From contig JAJRPU010000242.1 of the NCBI GenBank assembly GCA_024280615.1, positions 1 through 24,549 of the forward strand: DNA of 24,549 nt. The letters run 5' to 3'. The notes under the pieces were generated by a model. That model searched no databases. It was not told the origin of the DNA and saw only the letters and a program-made list of their open reading frames with translations. This document shows positions 8,308 through 16,267 of this stretch, one piece after another. Numbering within the stretch: the stretch's first letter is position 1; the number at the start of each line of letters is the position of its first letter. The stretch is from Bacteroidota bacterium. GTDB lineage: Bacteria; Bacteroidota; Bacteroidia; JAADEI01. Made by a program: the position numbers and the translations under genes.

Positions 8308-10959
8308 ATGGCATATGAACAAGTTGTAAAGCAAAAACAACTGGGTAGTAGCACATTAAAATACGTCTCTTTGGCAGAGGCAGAAAAGCATATGAAAGCA
8401 AACATTGCAAAGCTACCCTACTCTATAAGAATTTTGGCGGAAAATGTTCTGCGTAACTATGACGGGGAAACAGTTACAGATGAGCATATTAAACAAGTAT
8501 TATTTTGGGAACCCCAAGGAAAAAGAAAAGATATTCCATTTTTCCCCGGGCGTGTTCTTATGCAGGATTTTACAGGTGTTCCTGCAGTTGTTGACTTAGC
8601 ATCTATGCGTGATGCCCTTGCACAAAAGGGCAAGGACCCTTCCATAGTTAACCCTGTCATTCCCGCCGATTTAGTTATTGACCACTCTGTCCAAGTAGAC
8701 TATTTCGGGTCCATTGATGCCTATAAACTTAATGTTGAATGGGAATATAGAAGAAATCGTGAAAGATATCAATTTTTGAAGTGGGCACAGCAAGCATTTA
8801 AGAACATGCGAATCGTCCCCCCTGGAATGGGCATAGTTCATCAAGTTAATTTAGAATACTTGGCTACAGTAGTTATTGAAAGGGATGGTTGGGCATTTCC
8901 AGACACCCTCCTTGGTATGGACTCGCATACCCCAATGGTGAACGGAATAGGGGTTGTTGGCTGGGGAGTGGGAGGCATAGAGGCGGAAGCCGCTATGCTT
9001 GGACAACCAGTTTATTTCTTAACACCTGACGTTATCGGCTTAAAATTAACCGGTAAGCTAAAAGAAGGAGTTACAACCACAGACCTAGTTCTTACTATAA
9101 CTCACTTATTAAGGCAATATGGTGTTGTAGGGAAGTTTGTGGAAGTGTTTGGCGATGGATTGGACCATCTAACAGTTCCAGACAGAGCAACAATTAGTAA
9201 TATGTCTCCCGAATTTGGATGCACAATCACTTATTTCCCCATAGATGAGCAAACCCTTGCCTATTTACGTTTAACAGGACGCTCGGAAGACCTAATCAAA
9301 CTTGTAGAGCACTATGCAAAAGAAAACTACTTATGGCGAGATGAGTCCAGTCAGGTTCAATATACTGATGTTCTGGAGTTAGATTTATCAACTGTTGAGC
9401 CAACATTAGCAGGACCTCGCAGACCACACGAAAAAGTGCTCTTGAAAGATGTTAAAAAACGTATTTTTGAATTATTTAAATCAGATTATCAAGTTAAAGA
9501 GATTAAAAGGGCAGAAATTAAGATTGGGGATGAGGAAGTTGAGATAGGAGACGGTTCACTCGTACTGGCAGCCATAACTAGTTGCACTAACACTTCCAAT
9601 CCATTTGTCCTAATAGGTGCAGGAATTGTTGCTAAAAAAGCGGTGGAGCGAGGCTTACAAGTAAAACCATGGGTGAAAACAAGTTTTGCCCCAGGCTCAC
9701 GAGTGGTTAAAGAATATCTTGAAAAGGCTGATTTAATGCCATTTTTAGAAGCACTCAGATTCCATATAGTAGGATATGGTTGTACAACATGTATAGGAAA
9801 CAGTGGTCCATTGCCGGAACCAGTTGCCACGGCAATAAAAGAAAATGACCTCACTGTCGCTTCAGTACTTTCAGGAAACCGAAACTTTGAAGGCAGGATT
9901 AACCCACTTATTAAGATGAACTTTCTTGCCAGTCCGCCATTAGTGGTTGCTTACGCCCTTGCTGGAAGGATAGACTTTGACCCATATAACGAACCTTTGA
10001 CTTATGACCCAAACGGTAGACCCGTTTTCCTAAAAGATATCTGGTTTACTCCAGAAGAGGTTTTTGAAATAATGAAAAATGTTATAAATTCTGAAGAGTT
10101 TAGAAAGAACTACGAGAAGATATTTGACGGTGACGAATTCTGGCAATCTTTAGAAGCACCTACAGGAGAACTCTTCAAATGGGAAGATAACTCTACCTAT
10201 GTTAGAAAAGCGCCCTGGTATGATGTTCCTGATGAACCTGCTTTACCATCTGACATAAAGGGTGCGCGAGTGCTAGTTAAGGCTGCAGATAATATTACAA
10301 CGGACCATATTTCTCCAGCTGGTCCTATACAGCCCGATTCGCCCGCTGGGAAATACCTACTTGAACGGGGCGTAAAGCAGTATGAACTCAACACTTATGG
10401 TGCCAGAAGGGGCAACCACGAAGTAATGGTGAGGGGAACTTTTGCCAATCCTCGCATGAGAAATCTACTTGTTGACAAAGAAGGATGGTGGACAAAGCAC
10501 TTCCCTTCAGGAGAAATTATGAGTGTTTATGATGCTTCTGTTAAGTATAAGCAAGATAATGTGCCTCTGATTGTCCTGGGAGCCAAGAATTATGGCATGG
10601 GTTCCTCACGAGATTGGGCAGCCAAAGGTCCTCAATTGCAGGGAATAAAAGCCGTAATTGCAGAAAACTTTGAACGCATACACAGGTCCAACTTAGTTGG
10701 AATGGGAATTATCCCGCTGGAATTTATTGATGGTCAATCATATGAAAGTCTTGGACTGACCGGAGAGGAGGAATATTTCATTTATGGACCTGCTTCCAAG
10801 CTTGAACCATTTGCTACTTGGGAAGTGATTGCTAAAAAACCAGATGGGACAGAAATCAAATTCAACGTTAGAGTGAGACTGGAATCTCCTGTAGAAGTCA
10901 AATACATTAAAGAAGGGGGTATATTACCATATATCTACAGACAATTTTTAAAACAATAA
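8308..10959 (+). CDS. acnA: Aconitate hydratase, AcnA/IRP type
   Basis: Aconitase interconverts citrate and isocitrate through cis-aconitate in the TCA cycle, using a 4Fe-4S cluster. The 883-residue protein is full length for the AcnA/IRP1 branch. Cluster cysteines are C426 (in TSCTNTSNPF), C492 and C495 (in GYGCTTCIGNSG), spaced as in E. coli AcnA. Other family segments are LGMDSHTPMVNG near 208, GRINPLIKMNFLASPPLVVAYALAG in the middle of the protein, and the swivel domain with YGMGSSRDWAAKGP, which binds substrate carboxylates. It is cytoplasmic. It lies 18 bases after birA and 21 bases before ubiA, all on one strand. No separate promoter was recognised in the 18-base gap. Whether it also binds RNA like IRP1 cannot be judged. 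Confidence 0.97.
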   Translation: MAYEQVVKQKQLGSSTLKYVSLAEAEKHMKANIAKLPYSIRILAENVLRNYDGETVTDEHIKQVLFWEPQGKRKDIPFFPGRVLMQDFTGVPAVVDLASMRDALAQKGKDPSIVNPVIPADLVIDHSVQVDYFGSIDAYKLNVEWEYRRNRERYQFLKWAQQAFKNMRIVPPGMGIVHQVNLEYLATVVIERDGWAFPDTLLGMDSHTPMVNGIGVVGWGVGGIEAEAAMLGQPVYFLTPDVIGLKLTGKLKEGVTTTDLVLTITHLLRQYGVVGKFVEVFGDGLDHLTVPDRATISNMSPEFGCTITYFPIDEQTLAYLRLTGRSEDLIKLVEHYAKENYLWRDESSQVQYTDVLELDLSTVEPTLAGPRRPHEKVLLKDVKKRIFELFKSDYQVKEIKRAEIKIGDEEVEIGDGSLVLAAITSCTNTSNPFVLIGAGIVAKKAVERGLQVKPWVKTSFAPGSRVVKEYLEKADLMPFLEALRFHIVGYGCTTCIGNSGPLPEPVATAIKENDLTVASVLSGNRNFEGRINPLIKMNFLASPPLVVAYALAGRIDFDPYNEPLTYDPNGRPVFLKDIWFTPEEVFEIMKNVINSEEFRKNYEKIFDGDEFWQSLEAPTGELFKWEDNSTYVRKAPWYDVPDEPALPSDIKGARVLVKAADNITTDHISPAGPIQPDSPAGKYLLERGVKQYELNTYGARRGNHEVMVRGTFANPRMRNLLVDKEGWWTKHFPSGEIMSVYDASVKYKQDNVPLIVLGAKNYGMGSSRDWAAKGPQLQGIKAVIAENFERIHRSNLVGMGIIPLEFIDGQSYESLGLTGEEEYFIYGPASKLEPFATWEVIAKKPDGTEIKFNVRVRLESPVEVKYIKEGGILPYIYRQFLKQ

Positions 10960-10980
10960 GCCTTTTAAGGAAAAAATAGG

Positions 10981-11949
10981 ATGACTATTAAGCATTTCTG
11001 CACTTTAATTCGCTGTACAAACTTGATTATTATTGCTATCACTATGGCTATGGTGAAATACCTTATTATTGACCCGATATTAGAAGCAATTTTGTTGCCT
11101 CCCCTCCTTACTGACCCGCTTTTCATTATGCTTGTTTTGTCAGTTGTATTAGTGGCTGCCGGAGGATACGCTATTAACGATTATTTTGACACTGCAGTAG
11201 ATTCTATAAATAAACCTGAGCGAGTGGTCGTGGGAACAGCCCTATCAAGACGAAAAACACTACTTATGCATCTTATTTTAACAACTATTGGGATAATCTT
11301 AGGCTTATATGTAGGATGGAAAGTGGGGCGTCCTTCCCTTGGCTTGTTTCATATCATTTCGGCAGGATTGCTATGGTTTTATTCATCATCGTATAAAAAA
11401 ACCGTTCTTGTGGGCAATGTGGTCATTTCTCTCTTAGTTGCATTAGTTGTCCTGCTTCCTCTCTTTTATGAATACCAGATTTACACAAGTATGATAGACC
11501 CCTTCAAGCTATTAAAACATTCCTATATGATTATGACCCGTGTGTTTGCTTATGCGTTCTTCGCCTTTATGTTAACTCTGATACGGGAGATTGTGAAAGA
11601 TATGGAGGATGCTTCTGGAGACTTCCAGTTTGGAATTCGCACTATGCCAGTAGTAATTGGAATAACAAACACAAAATGGATAACTGGGATTCTGCTTGTC
11701 GCCACAATTTTTGTGCTGGGTAGGATAATTAAGTATGTCTGGGAAACAGGTAATCAGACTTTGGCAATGTATGGTCTTGCAGCAGTTATAATCCCCTTAT
11801 TCGTAGCACTGCTAATGCTTATTAAAGCTCAGTCAAAACAGGATTTCCACAAGCTTTCCTTATTCCTAAAAATGATTATGTTCTCGGGAATTCTCTCAAT
11901 TGTAGTTTATTACGTAACATTTATGGGATACATACCAACCAGCTTCTAA
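10981..11949 (+). CDS. UbiA-family prenyltransferase, probably DGGGP-synthase-like
   Basis: A 322-residue integral membrane enzyme of the UbiA superfamily, with about eight or nine hydrophobic helices. The first Asp-rich motif is NDYFDTAVD (66-74), in the usual loop position; the second is KDMEDASGD (206-214) followed by GIRTMPVVIG. These bind the prenyl diphosphate through magnesium. The second motif (REIVKDMEDASGD...GI.T.P...G) resembles digeranylgeranylglyceryl phosphate synthase of archaea more than UbiA or MenA, as I recall these families. Homologues in Bacteroidota are often named geranylgeranylglycerol-phosphate geranylgeranyltransferase. The acceptor substrate is inferred; homogentisate- or menaquinone-pathway transferases are alternatives. 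A purine-rich AAGGAAAAAATAGG stands directly before the ATG. It sits 10 bases before maf. Confidence 0.85.
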   Translation: MTIKHFCTLIRCTNLIIIAITMAMVKYLIIDPILEAILLPPLLTDPLFIMLVLSVVLVAAGGYAINDYFDTAVDSINKPERVVVGTALSRRKTLLMHLILTTIGIILGLYVGWKVGRPSLGLFHIISAGLLWFYSSSYKKTVLVGNVVISLLVALVVLLPLFYEYQIYTSMIDPFKLLKHSYMIMTRVFAYAFFAFMLTLIREIVKDMEDASGDFQFGIRTMPVVIGITNTKWITGILLVATIFVLGRIIKYVWETGNQTLAMYGLAAVIIPLFVALLMLIKAQSKQDFHKLSLFLKMIMFSGILSIVVYYVTFMGYIPTSF

Positions 11950-11959
11950 ATCACGCCGT

Positions 11960-12544
11960 ATGAAATGGGCAAGCAAATTCCCCATTGTTCTGGCAAGTTC
12001 ATCGCCAAGACGAATACAACTACTGAAATTGCTTGACATTGACTTCACAGTTTTCTCCATTCCCGTAAACGAATTGGAACAGCACCCCGATGGACCAGAA
12101 GAACTTGTTTTACGCAACGCCACTCTCAAAGGAGAAGCAGTAAAAAAACACTACCCAGAGCATCTGATTATTGCTGCCGACACAACGGTATGGCTCGGCA
12201 ACAAAGCCCTGCAAAAACCAACATCTCCAGAAGAAGCTTTCCAATTTTTAAAATTACTCTCAGGTAGGTCCCATATCGTATATTCAGGAGTCTATATCGC
12301 CTCTCCCGAACAAACAGAAACTTTCATTGACACAACAGAAGTCACTTTCCACAACATAACAGATGAGGAAATTAACTACTACATTGAGAAATACAAACCC
12401 TTTGATAAGGCTGGAGCATACGGTGCCCAAGACTGGGCTGGACTAGTGTTTATTAAGGAAATAAAAGGAGATTTTTATAATGTAATGGGATTGCCGGTGT
12501 CCAAATTGTGGAGATGTCTACAAAAGTATTTAACATGGAGTTAA
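11960..12544 (+). CDS. maf: Maf-family nucleoside triphosphate pyrophosphatase
   Basis: Maf proteins hydrolyse non-standard or pyrimidine nucleoside triphosphates to the monophosphate and pyrophosphate. The 194-residue product begins with the family signature LASSSPRR (11-18), has the catalytic Asp in AADTTV (D74), and GRSHIVYSG plus FDKAGAYGAQDWAG (148-161) from the substrate loop. PRR rather than PWR at the signature points to the YhdE type (dTTP/UTP) rather than YceF, which has Trp there. It is cytoplasmic and complete. The gene starts 10 bases after ubiA and its last 10 bases overlap the next gene, so all three are probably one transcript. Confidence 0.95.
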   Translation: MKWASKFPIVLASSSPRRIQLLKLLDIDFTVFSIPVNELEQHPDGPEELVLRNATLKGEAVKKHYPEHLIIAADTTVWLGNKALQKPTSPEEAFQFLKLLSGRSHIVYSGVYIASPEQTETFIDTTEVTFHNITDEEINYYIEKYKPFDKAGAYGAQDWAGLVFIKEIKGDFYNVMGLPVSKLWRCLQKYLTWS

Positions 12545-13017
12545 AAATAATTTCCGGAGGACAGACGGGAGTTGATATGGCTGCCCTTGATGCAGCACTG
12601 AAAGTTGGTTTCCCAATTGGAGGATGGTGTCCCAAAGGACGCCTTAGCGAAGCAGGAACAATTCCTTTAGCGTATTCCCTTAAAGAAACACCCTCACCAG
12701 ACGCCTCTCAACGAACCGAATGGAACGTTAGGGATAGCGACGCAACACTCATCATCTCTCCCTTTCCTGTAGTCTCCAACGGAACAGCATACACACTCAA
12801 AATGATAGAAAAGCACAACAAACCATTCGTAGTCCTTAATTGCGACCAACTGTTACCTGCTTCAAACTTGGTTACTTGTCTAAGCCAATGGGTCAATGAC
12901 CTCGGAATCAATGTGTTAAACATTGCCGGTCCGAGAGAAAGCAAGGTGCCGGGTATATACAGAAATGCTCTTAATTTCCTTGTTATATTTTTCAGGCGTT
13001 TAAGAACTATAGCCTAA
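12535..13017 (+). CDS. Circularly permuted YpsA (SLOG) family protein, 'putative molybdenum carrier'
   Basis: A 160-residue Rossmann-like protein. It shows the family motifs GGQTGVD (8-14), GGWCPKGR (29-36), RTEWNVRDSDATLII (60-74), SNGTAYT (81-87) and IAGPRES..PGIY (130-142). This is the family once called putative molybdenum carrier and now grouped as circularly permuted YpsA within the SLOG superfamily of nucleotide-binding or nucleotide-processing folds. No catalytic activity is firmly assigned. The chosen ATG (12535) begins the GGQTGVD strand directly; an ATG at 12508 in frame would extend the overlap with maf to 37 bases. The overlap with maf and their shared nucleotide theme suggest a linked function in nucleotide clean-up, which is inference. 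The C-terminal tail FFRRLRTIA is basic. Confidence 0.88.
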   Translation: MELKIISGGQTGVDMAALDAALKVGFPIGGWCPKGRLSEAGTIPLAYSLKETPSPDASQRTEWNVRDSDATLIISPFPVVSNGTAYTLKMIEKHNKPFVVLNCDQLLPASNLVTCLSQWVNDLGINVLNIAGPRESKVPGIYRNALNFLVIFFRRLRTIA

Positions 13018-13072
13018 TTCGGAACACTGAATAGCTAAAAATTAGTTTCTTAAAGCGCAAAATAACATCATA

Positions 13073-13216
13073 ATGGCAAAGAAGAGACCAATGACCCCTG
13101 AAGCCGCTAGAAGAATCCAAAGTGCGGCAGATAGAAAGCCAAACAGTAAAACGGCAAAGACAGGTTTTAAGCAACGAGCACAGCGCGCCGCAGACAGAAA
13201 TAGAAAAAATAAATAA
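13073..13216 (+). CDS. 47-residue SMP-domain-like microprotein
   Basis: An ATG at 13073 opens a 47-codon frame ending in TAA at 13214-13216. The product is very basic (about 14 Lys/Arg) and polar, with no membrane segment. It contains MTPEAARRIQSAADRKP (7-23) and GFKQRAQRAADRNRKNK (31-47), two half-repeats that resemble each other. The pattern (T.EAA.RIQS...GF..RAQ.AADRN) resembles, from memory, the SMP motif found in plant seed maturation proteins and in small fungal and bacterial proteins. SMP proteins belong to the LEA group linked to desiccation and stress, so a protective or nucleic-acid-contacting role is possible; neither is shown. It follows the SLOG gene by 55 bases and could be cotranscribed. 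It is too short for usual cut-offs. No ribosome-binding site is visible. Confidence 0.72.
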   Translation: MAKKRPMTPEAARRIQSAADRKPNSKTAKTGFKQRAQRAADRNRKNK

Positions 13217-13261
13217 ATCTGGGATTAAAATATTATTATAGCTCTTTGCATTGACTTGTGA

Positions 13262-15256
13262 TTACTTTGTCCCATTAGACTTCAGTACAGAATTTTCAAT
13301 TTGCAACTGTCGTACTAAACTTTCCAATTCTGCAATTCTCTGGTTGTATTCTTTTAACAATTCAATAACATACACGCTCAGAAGTTGATAGTTGATACTA
13401 ATTGGATTTCCGTTTTGGTCATATTGAACAAGTGCTGTTAAGCCCAGAGAATCCAGTTGTTCGGCTATGTATCCGATTGATTGATGCCCTGATTCTTTAT
13501 AAGTGAATTGTTTGGGTTCCAAGGAAAGGACTTTTTGCCAGTTATCAACAAAAGGTCTAATGTTCTCTTTGACACGGGCGGAAGATGACTGATAGTATAT
13601 ACCTCCCGTAACGGGGTCATAAACAAGGGTTGAGCCGGTGCCTGCCGTCAGCCCTGCCACCGCCAGCTTGGTTGGCGGCGTTGAAGTTCCTATTCCAACA
13701 TTTCCGTTAGAATGGAGAATCCATACTCGTTCAACACCGTGCGTTGCTAAAATTAAATCGGCTCTCCCATCTGTACAAGAAGTACCCAAATCGCAGTAAG
13801 AAGAAATGATATCTGGTATTCCAGCTCCGTTTTCTACACCCACCCAAACATTTCTATTGAAGTAAAATCTAGGATTTGTTGTGTAAATATGAGCACCAAA
13901 ACTGTTAGCTGTTCCTATTGCAACCCAACCATTAGGATTAGTTATGTAAAATGGCCAATTTGATTGAGTTTTAACATTCACCTTTGCGTCCGTTCCCTGG
14001 GCAACGAGAAAGATATCACGTCCCCCAGTTCCATTGTCATAAGTGAATATAGTAAAATCATCGCCATCACCATAAAATGGGTCATTATTATTCCACATAA
14101 ATCCGCCCCAGTAGGTTCCAGGGTCACCAAATCTAATAAACCTATATGGATTTCCTGTTCCCAATCCGGGCCAGAGATAGTTTATGTCTGCTGTTCCTTC
14201 CACATGTAAATGATGTTGAGGATTATCCGTATTAATACCGACCATTCCCCATGTGTGTCCAACTTTTGGAGCCAAAGACAGAACTGTGTCCCAACCTGTC
14301 CCATCATCATCAATTACCATAAATCTCAATCGTGGAGTTGTACCTCCTGAGCCGGCATCAGCGACTATTAAAGCCGTGTTATAGTTTCCGCCTGCATCGT
14401 TTAGGGCATCAAAGAAGATTCCTGCGTCGGCACCTGCCGGACCAACCGCATCCAACGTAAGAAGTTGCCCATGAACCCCAGGCGTGTCCTCTATTTCAAA
14501 AGGACCAAGGGGTGCAGTAGTGTGAACACCTATGTTGCCAGTGTTAGGGTCCTCATAGATTGCCGAATTGCAAAGGTCCGTGCCTGTCCATTTCTGAACA
14601 AAATTTGCCGAAACTGTGGCACATAAGGGAGTCAAGAACCCTGGTCCTGGGGTTTGCCATGTCGGGGGAACGCCTACACCCCCACTAACTAAGATGTCTC
14701 CAGCATTCCCAGCAGTATTAGCTGGCATCAAAGCACCTTCCAAACGCAAATTACCCCTGACGTCTAATTTCTCTGATGGAGTAGTGGTTCCTATACCAAC
14801 TCCTACAGCAGGGTCAAAGGTTACCTGACTACCTGCAATGTTAAAGTGAATATAGACCTTTCCACCGTCCATATTCAGATGCAAGTTAGACGGAGTTCCT
14901 GTTGTTGTTGACCTGCTCATTATTTCATTGTCGTCAATAACTATGTTCTGACCATTATTTCCAATTTGTAGGTATCCACCACCAGCAGGGGTAGCATCGG
15001 TACCATTGTCCACGTGCAACGGAACGGCAGGAGTGAACCGCAACACACCGACAAACCCATTGTTTTTGACTATGAACTTAGTTGCCCCTGCAACGCTAAC
15101 TCGGAACAGGTCCTGCGTGTACGTCGTAGGAACGTCAATGTGGAGTTTAGCGTTTGGCGTTGGTTCGCCAATCCCAACATTTTGAGCCCCAACCTCAAAA
15201 GCCCCTGTTACACACATCACTCCGCTTATTATTAAAGAGATATGCTTCCCCCACAT
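13262..15256 (-). CDS. Secreted tail-fibre-like protein with C-terminal S74 intramolecular chaperone
   Basis: A 664-residue protein. Residues 1-24 are a signal peptide (ending FEVGAQ). The stalk shows recurrent VGIG..TP..KL.V.G units (27-40, 153-167, 242-256, 338-353, 520-534), typical of Bacteroidota surface proteins that form trimeric beta fibres. The C-terminal 110 residues form an endosialidase-chaperone (peptidase S74) domain: SSSARVKENIRPF (557-569; S558/S559, R561, K563), FTYKESGHQSIGYIAEQLD, and a final coiled coil (about 630-658, YNQRIAELESLVRQLQIEN). In phage homologues this domain assists trimer folding and is then cut off at the Ser. Self-cleavage is inferred. No phage gene is nearby, so this is more likely a cell-surface fibre. 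No promoter of the standard consensus was found upstream. The binding target is unknown. Confidence 0.88.
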   Translation of the reverse strand: MWGKHISLIISGVMCVTGAFEVGAQNVGIGEPTPNAKLHIDVPTTYTQDLFRVSVAGATKFIVKNNGFVGVLRFTPAVPLHVDNGTDATPAGGGYLQIGNNGQNIVIDDNEIMSRSTTTGTPSNLHLNMDGGKVYIHFNIAGSQVTFDPAVGVGIGTTTPSEKLDVRGNLRLEGALMPANTAGNAGDILVSGGVGVPPTWQTPGPGFLTPLCATVSANFVQKWTGTDLCNSAIYEDPNTGNIGVHTTAPLGPFEIEDTPGVHGQLLTLDAVGPAGADAGIFFDALNDAGGNYNTALIVADAGSGGTTPRLRFMVIDDDGTGWDTVLSLAPKVGHTWGMVGINTDNPQHHLHVEGTADINYLWPGLGTGNPYRFIRFGDPGTYWGGFMWNNNDPFYGDGDDFTIFTYDNGTGGRDIFLVAQGTDAKVNVKTQSNWPFYITNPNGWVAIGTANSFGAHIYTTNPRFYFNRNVWVGVENGAGIPDIISSYCDLGTSCTDGRADLILATHGVERVWILHSNGNVGIGTSTPPTKLAVAGLTAGTGSTLVYDPVTGGIYYQSSSARVKENIRPFVDNWQKVLSLEPKQFTYKESGHQSIGYIAEQLDSLGLTALVQYDQNGNPISINYQLLSVYVIELLKEYNQRIAELESLVRQLQIENSVLKSNGTK

Positions 15257-15463
15257 AGCAAGCCTTTTTTATTATTATACGGATTTAAACCCTAAATCGT
15301 TCAAATGGATACTCCCGGTTAATAGAACATCCTACTACTCTGCAAGTTTTAATAAATTAACAGCACTTTCTCATTATCTCACAAATTTCTTGTGTTTTTG
15401 AAACTGCCAAAATAATCTCTAATAATTCGTGGCATTTATAAAAAAACTTCTTATATTTGCAAA
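15257..15463. other. Divergent intergenic region between the S74 fibre gene and yhhQ
   Basis: This 207-base AT-rich gap must carry promoters in both directions. The plus-strand promoter element for yhhQ is given separately. For the minus strand no perfect TTTG-N19-TAnnTTTG is visible. Small inverted repeats are present: GATTTA/TAAATC with a 5-base loop (about 15286-15302) and CACAA/TTGTG around 15380-15394. No coding potential or RNA gene was recognised. Confidence 0.5.
15452..15459 (+). promoter_or_regulatory. -7 promoter element of yhhQ
   Basis: TATATTTG matches the Bacteroidota -7 consensus TAnnTTTG exactly. No TTTG stands at the ideal distance upstream; TTCG at 15426-15429 is the nearest, with a longer spacer. 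The element ends only 7 bases before the ATG at 15467, so the transcript would start at or next to the start codon. Confidence 0.55.
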
Positions 15464-16243
15464 GTGATGATTGGCAATCCATTGAGGGACAGGGGGGCAC
15501 TACTCTTCGTGTTTTTGGTTTCATTTATGGCTGTTGATGCCGTCATTGCCGAGTTCACTGGCACAAAAATCTTTTCCTTGGAAAAAACCTTGGGCATAGA
15601 CCCAATCTATTTCAATCTATGGGGAATGAAATTATCCCTTGACCTAACGGCAGGGGTTGTGTTCTGGCCCCTTGTATTCGTGATAACGGATTTAATAAAT
15701 GAGTACTTTGGCAGACGGGGGGTTCGCATTGCTTCGTTTTTTACCGCTTTGCTAATTGGCTATGCTTTTTTAAGTGTTAATGTGGCACTAAATCTTGAAC
15801 CTTCTGAGTTCTGGATGTTGGAAAGACTCAATGATGGCACCGTAATCAATCGGGAAGAGGCGTTCCATGCCGTGTTTAAACAGAGTGGTTGGATAATGAT
15901 TGGTTCCATTACTGCTTTCTTAATCGGACAATTGCTTGATGCCCTTAGTTTCTATTGGATTAAGACCAAGACAGGTGAGCGGATGCTATGGCTCCGTGCA
16001 ACTGGCTCCACCGCCATTAGCCAATTAGTTGACTCATTTGTTGTGATATATATCGCATTTGGCATTGGTGCAGACTGGTCAATGGTACATGTCATAGCAG
16101 TGGCAACATTAAATTACATATACAAACTCGTGGCGGCAATTGCCGTAACACCCCTTATCTACATTGCCCACTGGATAATTGAACTGTATCTTGGCAGGAA
16201 CTTAGCGTGCCGTCTCAAAACCGCTGCACTGAGAATGTCCTAA
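15464..16243 (+). CDS. yhhQ: Queuosine precursor transporter, YhhQ/VUT family
   Basis: A 259-residue inner membrane protein with about six hydrophobic helices. Members of this family (PF02592) take up the queuosine precursors preQ0/preQ1 in bacteria such as E. coli. Recognisable segments are FWPLVFVITDLINEYFGRR (after the second helix), WIMIGSITAFLIGQLLDALSFYWIK, ATGSTAISQLVDSFVVIYIAF and the conserved Asn-Tyr-Ile-Tyr-Lys near the last helix. The central loop of about 40 residues after VALNLEP is longer than in E. coli but usual in Bacteroidota. The frame opens with GTG at 15464 directly followed by ATG at 15467; the ATG is the likelier start. It is followed after 24 bases by the HMG-CoA lyase gene on the same strand, probably in one transcript. 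A role in queuosine salvage fits the family; no que gene is in the window. Confidence 0.9.
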   Translation: MMIGNPLRDRGALLFVFLVSFMAVDAVIAEFTGTKIFSLEKTLGIDPIYFNLWGMKLSLDLTAGVVFWPLVFVITDLINEYFGRRGVRIASFFTALLIGYAFLSVNVALNLEPSEFWMLERLNDGTVINREEAFHAVFKQSGWIMIGSITAFLIGQLLDALSFYWIKTKTGERMLWLRATGSTAISQLVDSFVVIYIAFGIGADWSMVHVIAVATLNYIYKLVAAIAVTPLIYIAHWIIELYLGRNLACRLKTAALRMS

Positions 16244-16267
16244 TTTTATTCTCAAACAGAGTTAAGG

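Noticed and set aside
12508..12534. Earlier in-frame ATG for the cpYpsA protein
   Set aside because: It adds nine residues not expected in the family and enlarges the overlap with maf; the ATG at 12535 directly precedes the GGQTGVD strand.
13217..13261. Rho-independent terminator between the SMP-like gene and the S74 gene
   Set aside because: The gap is AT-rich but no GC-containing stem followed by a T run was found.
13262..15256. Prophage remnant suggested by the tail-fibre-like protein
   Set aside because: The protein has a signal peptide, and no capsid, portal, terminase, lysis or integrase gene is nearby.
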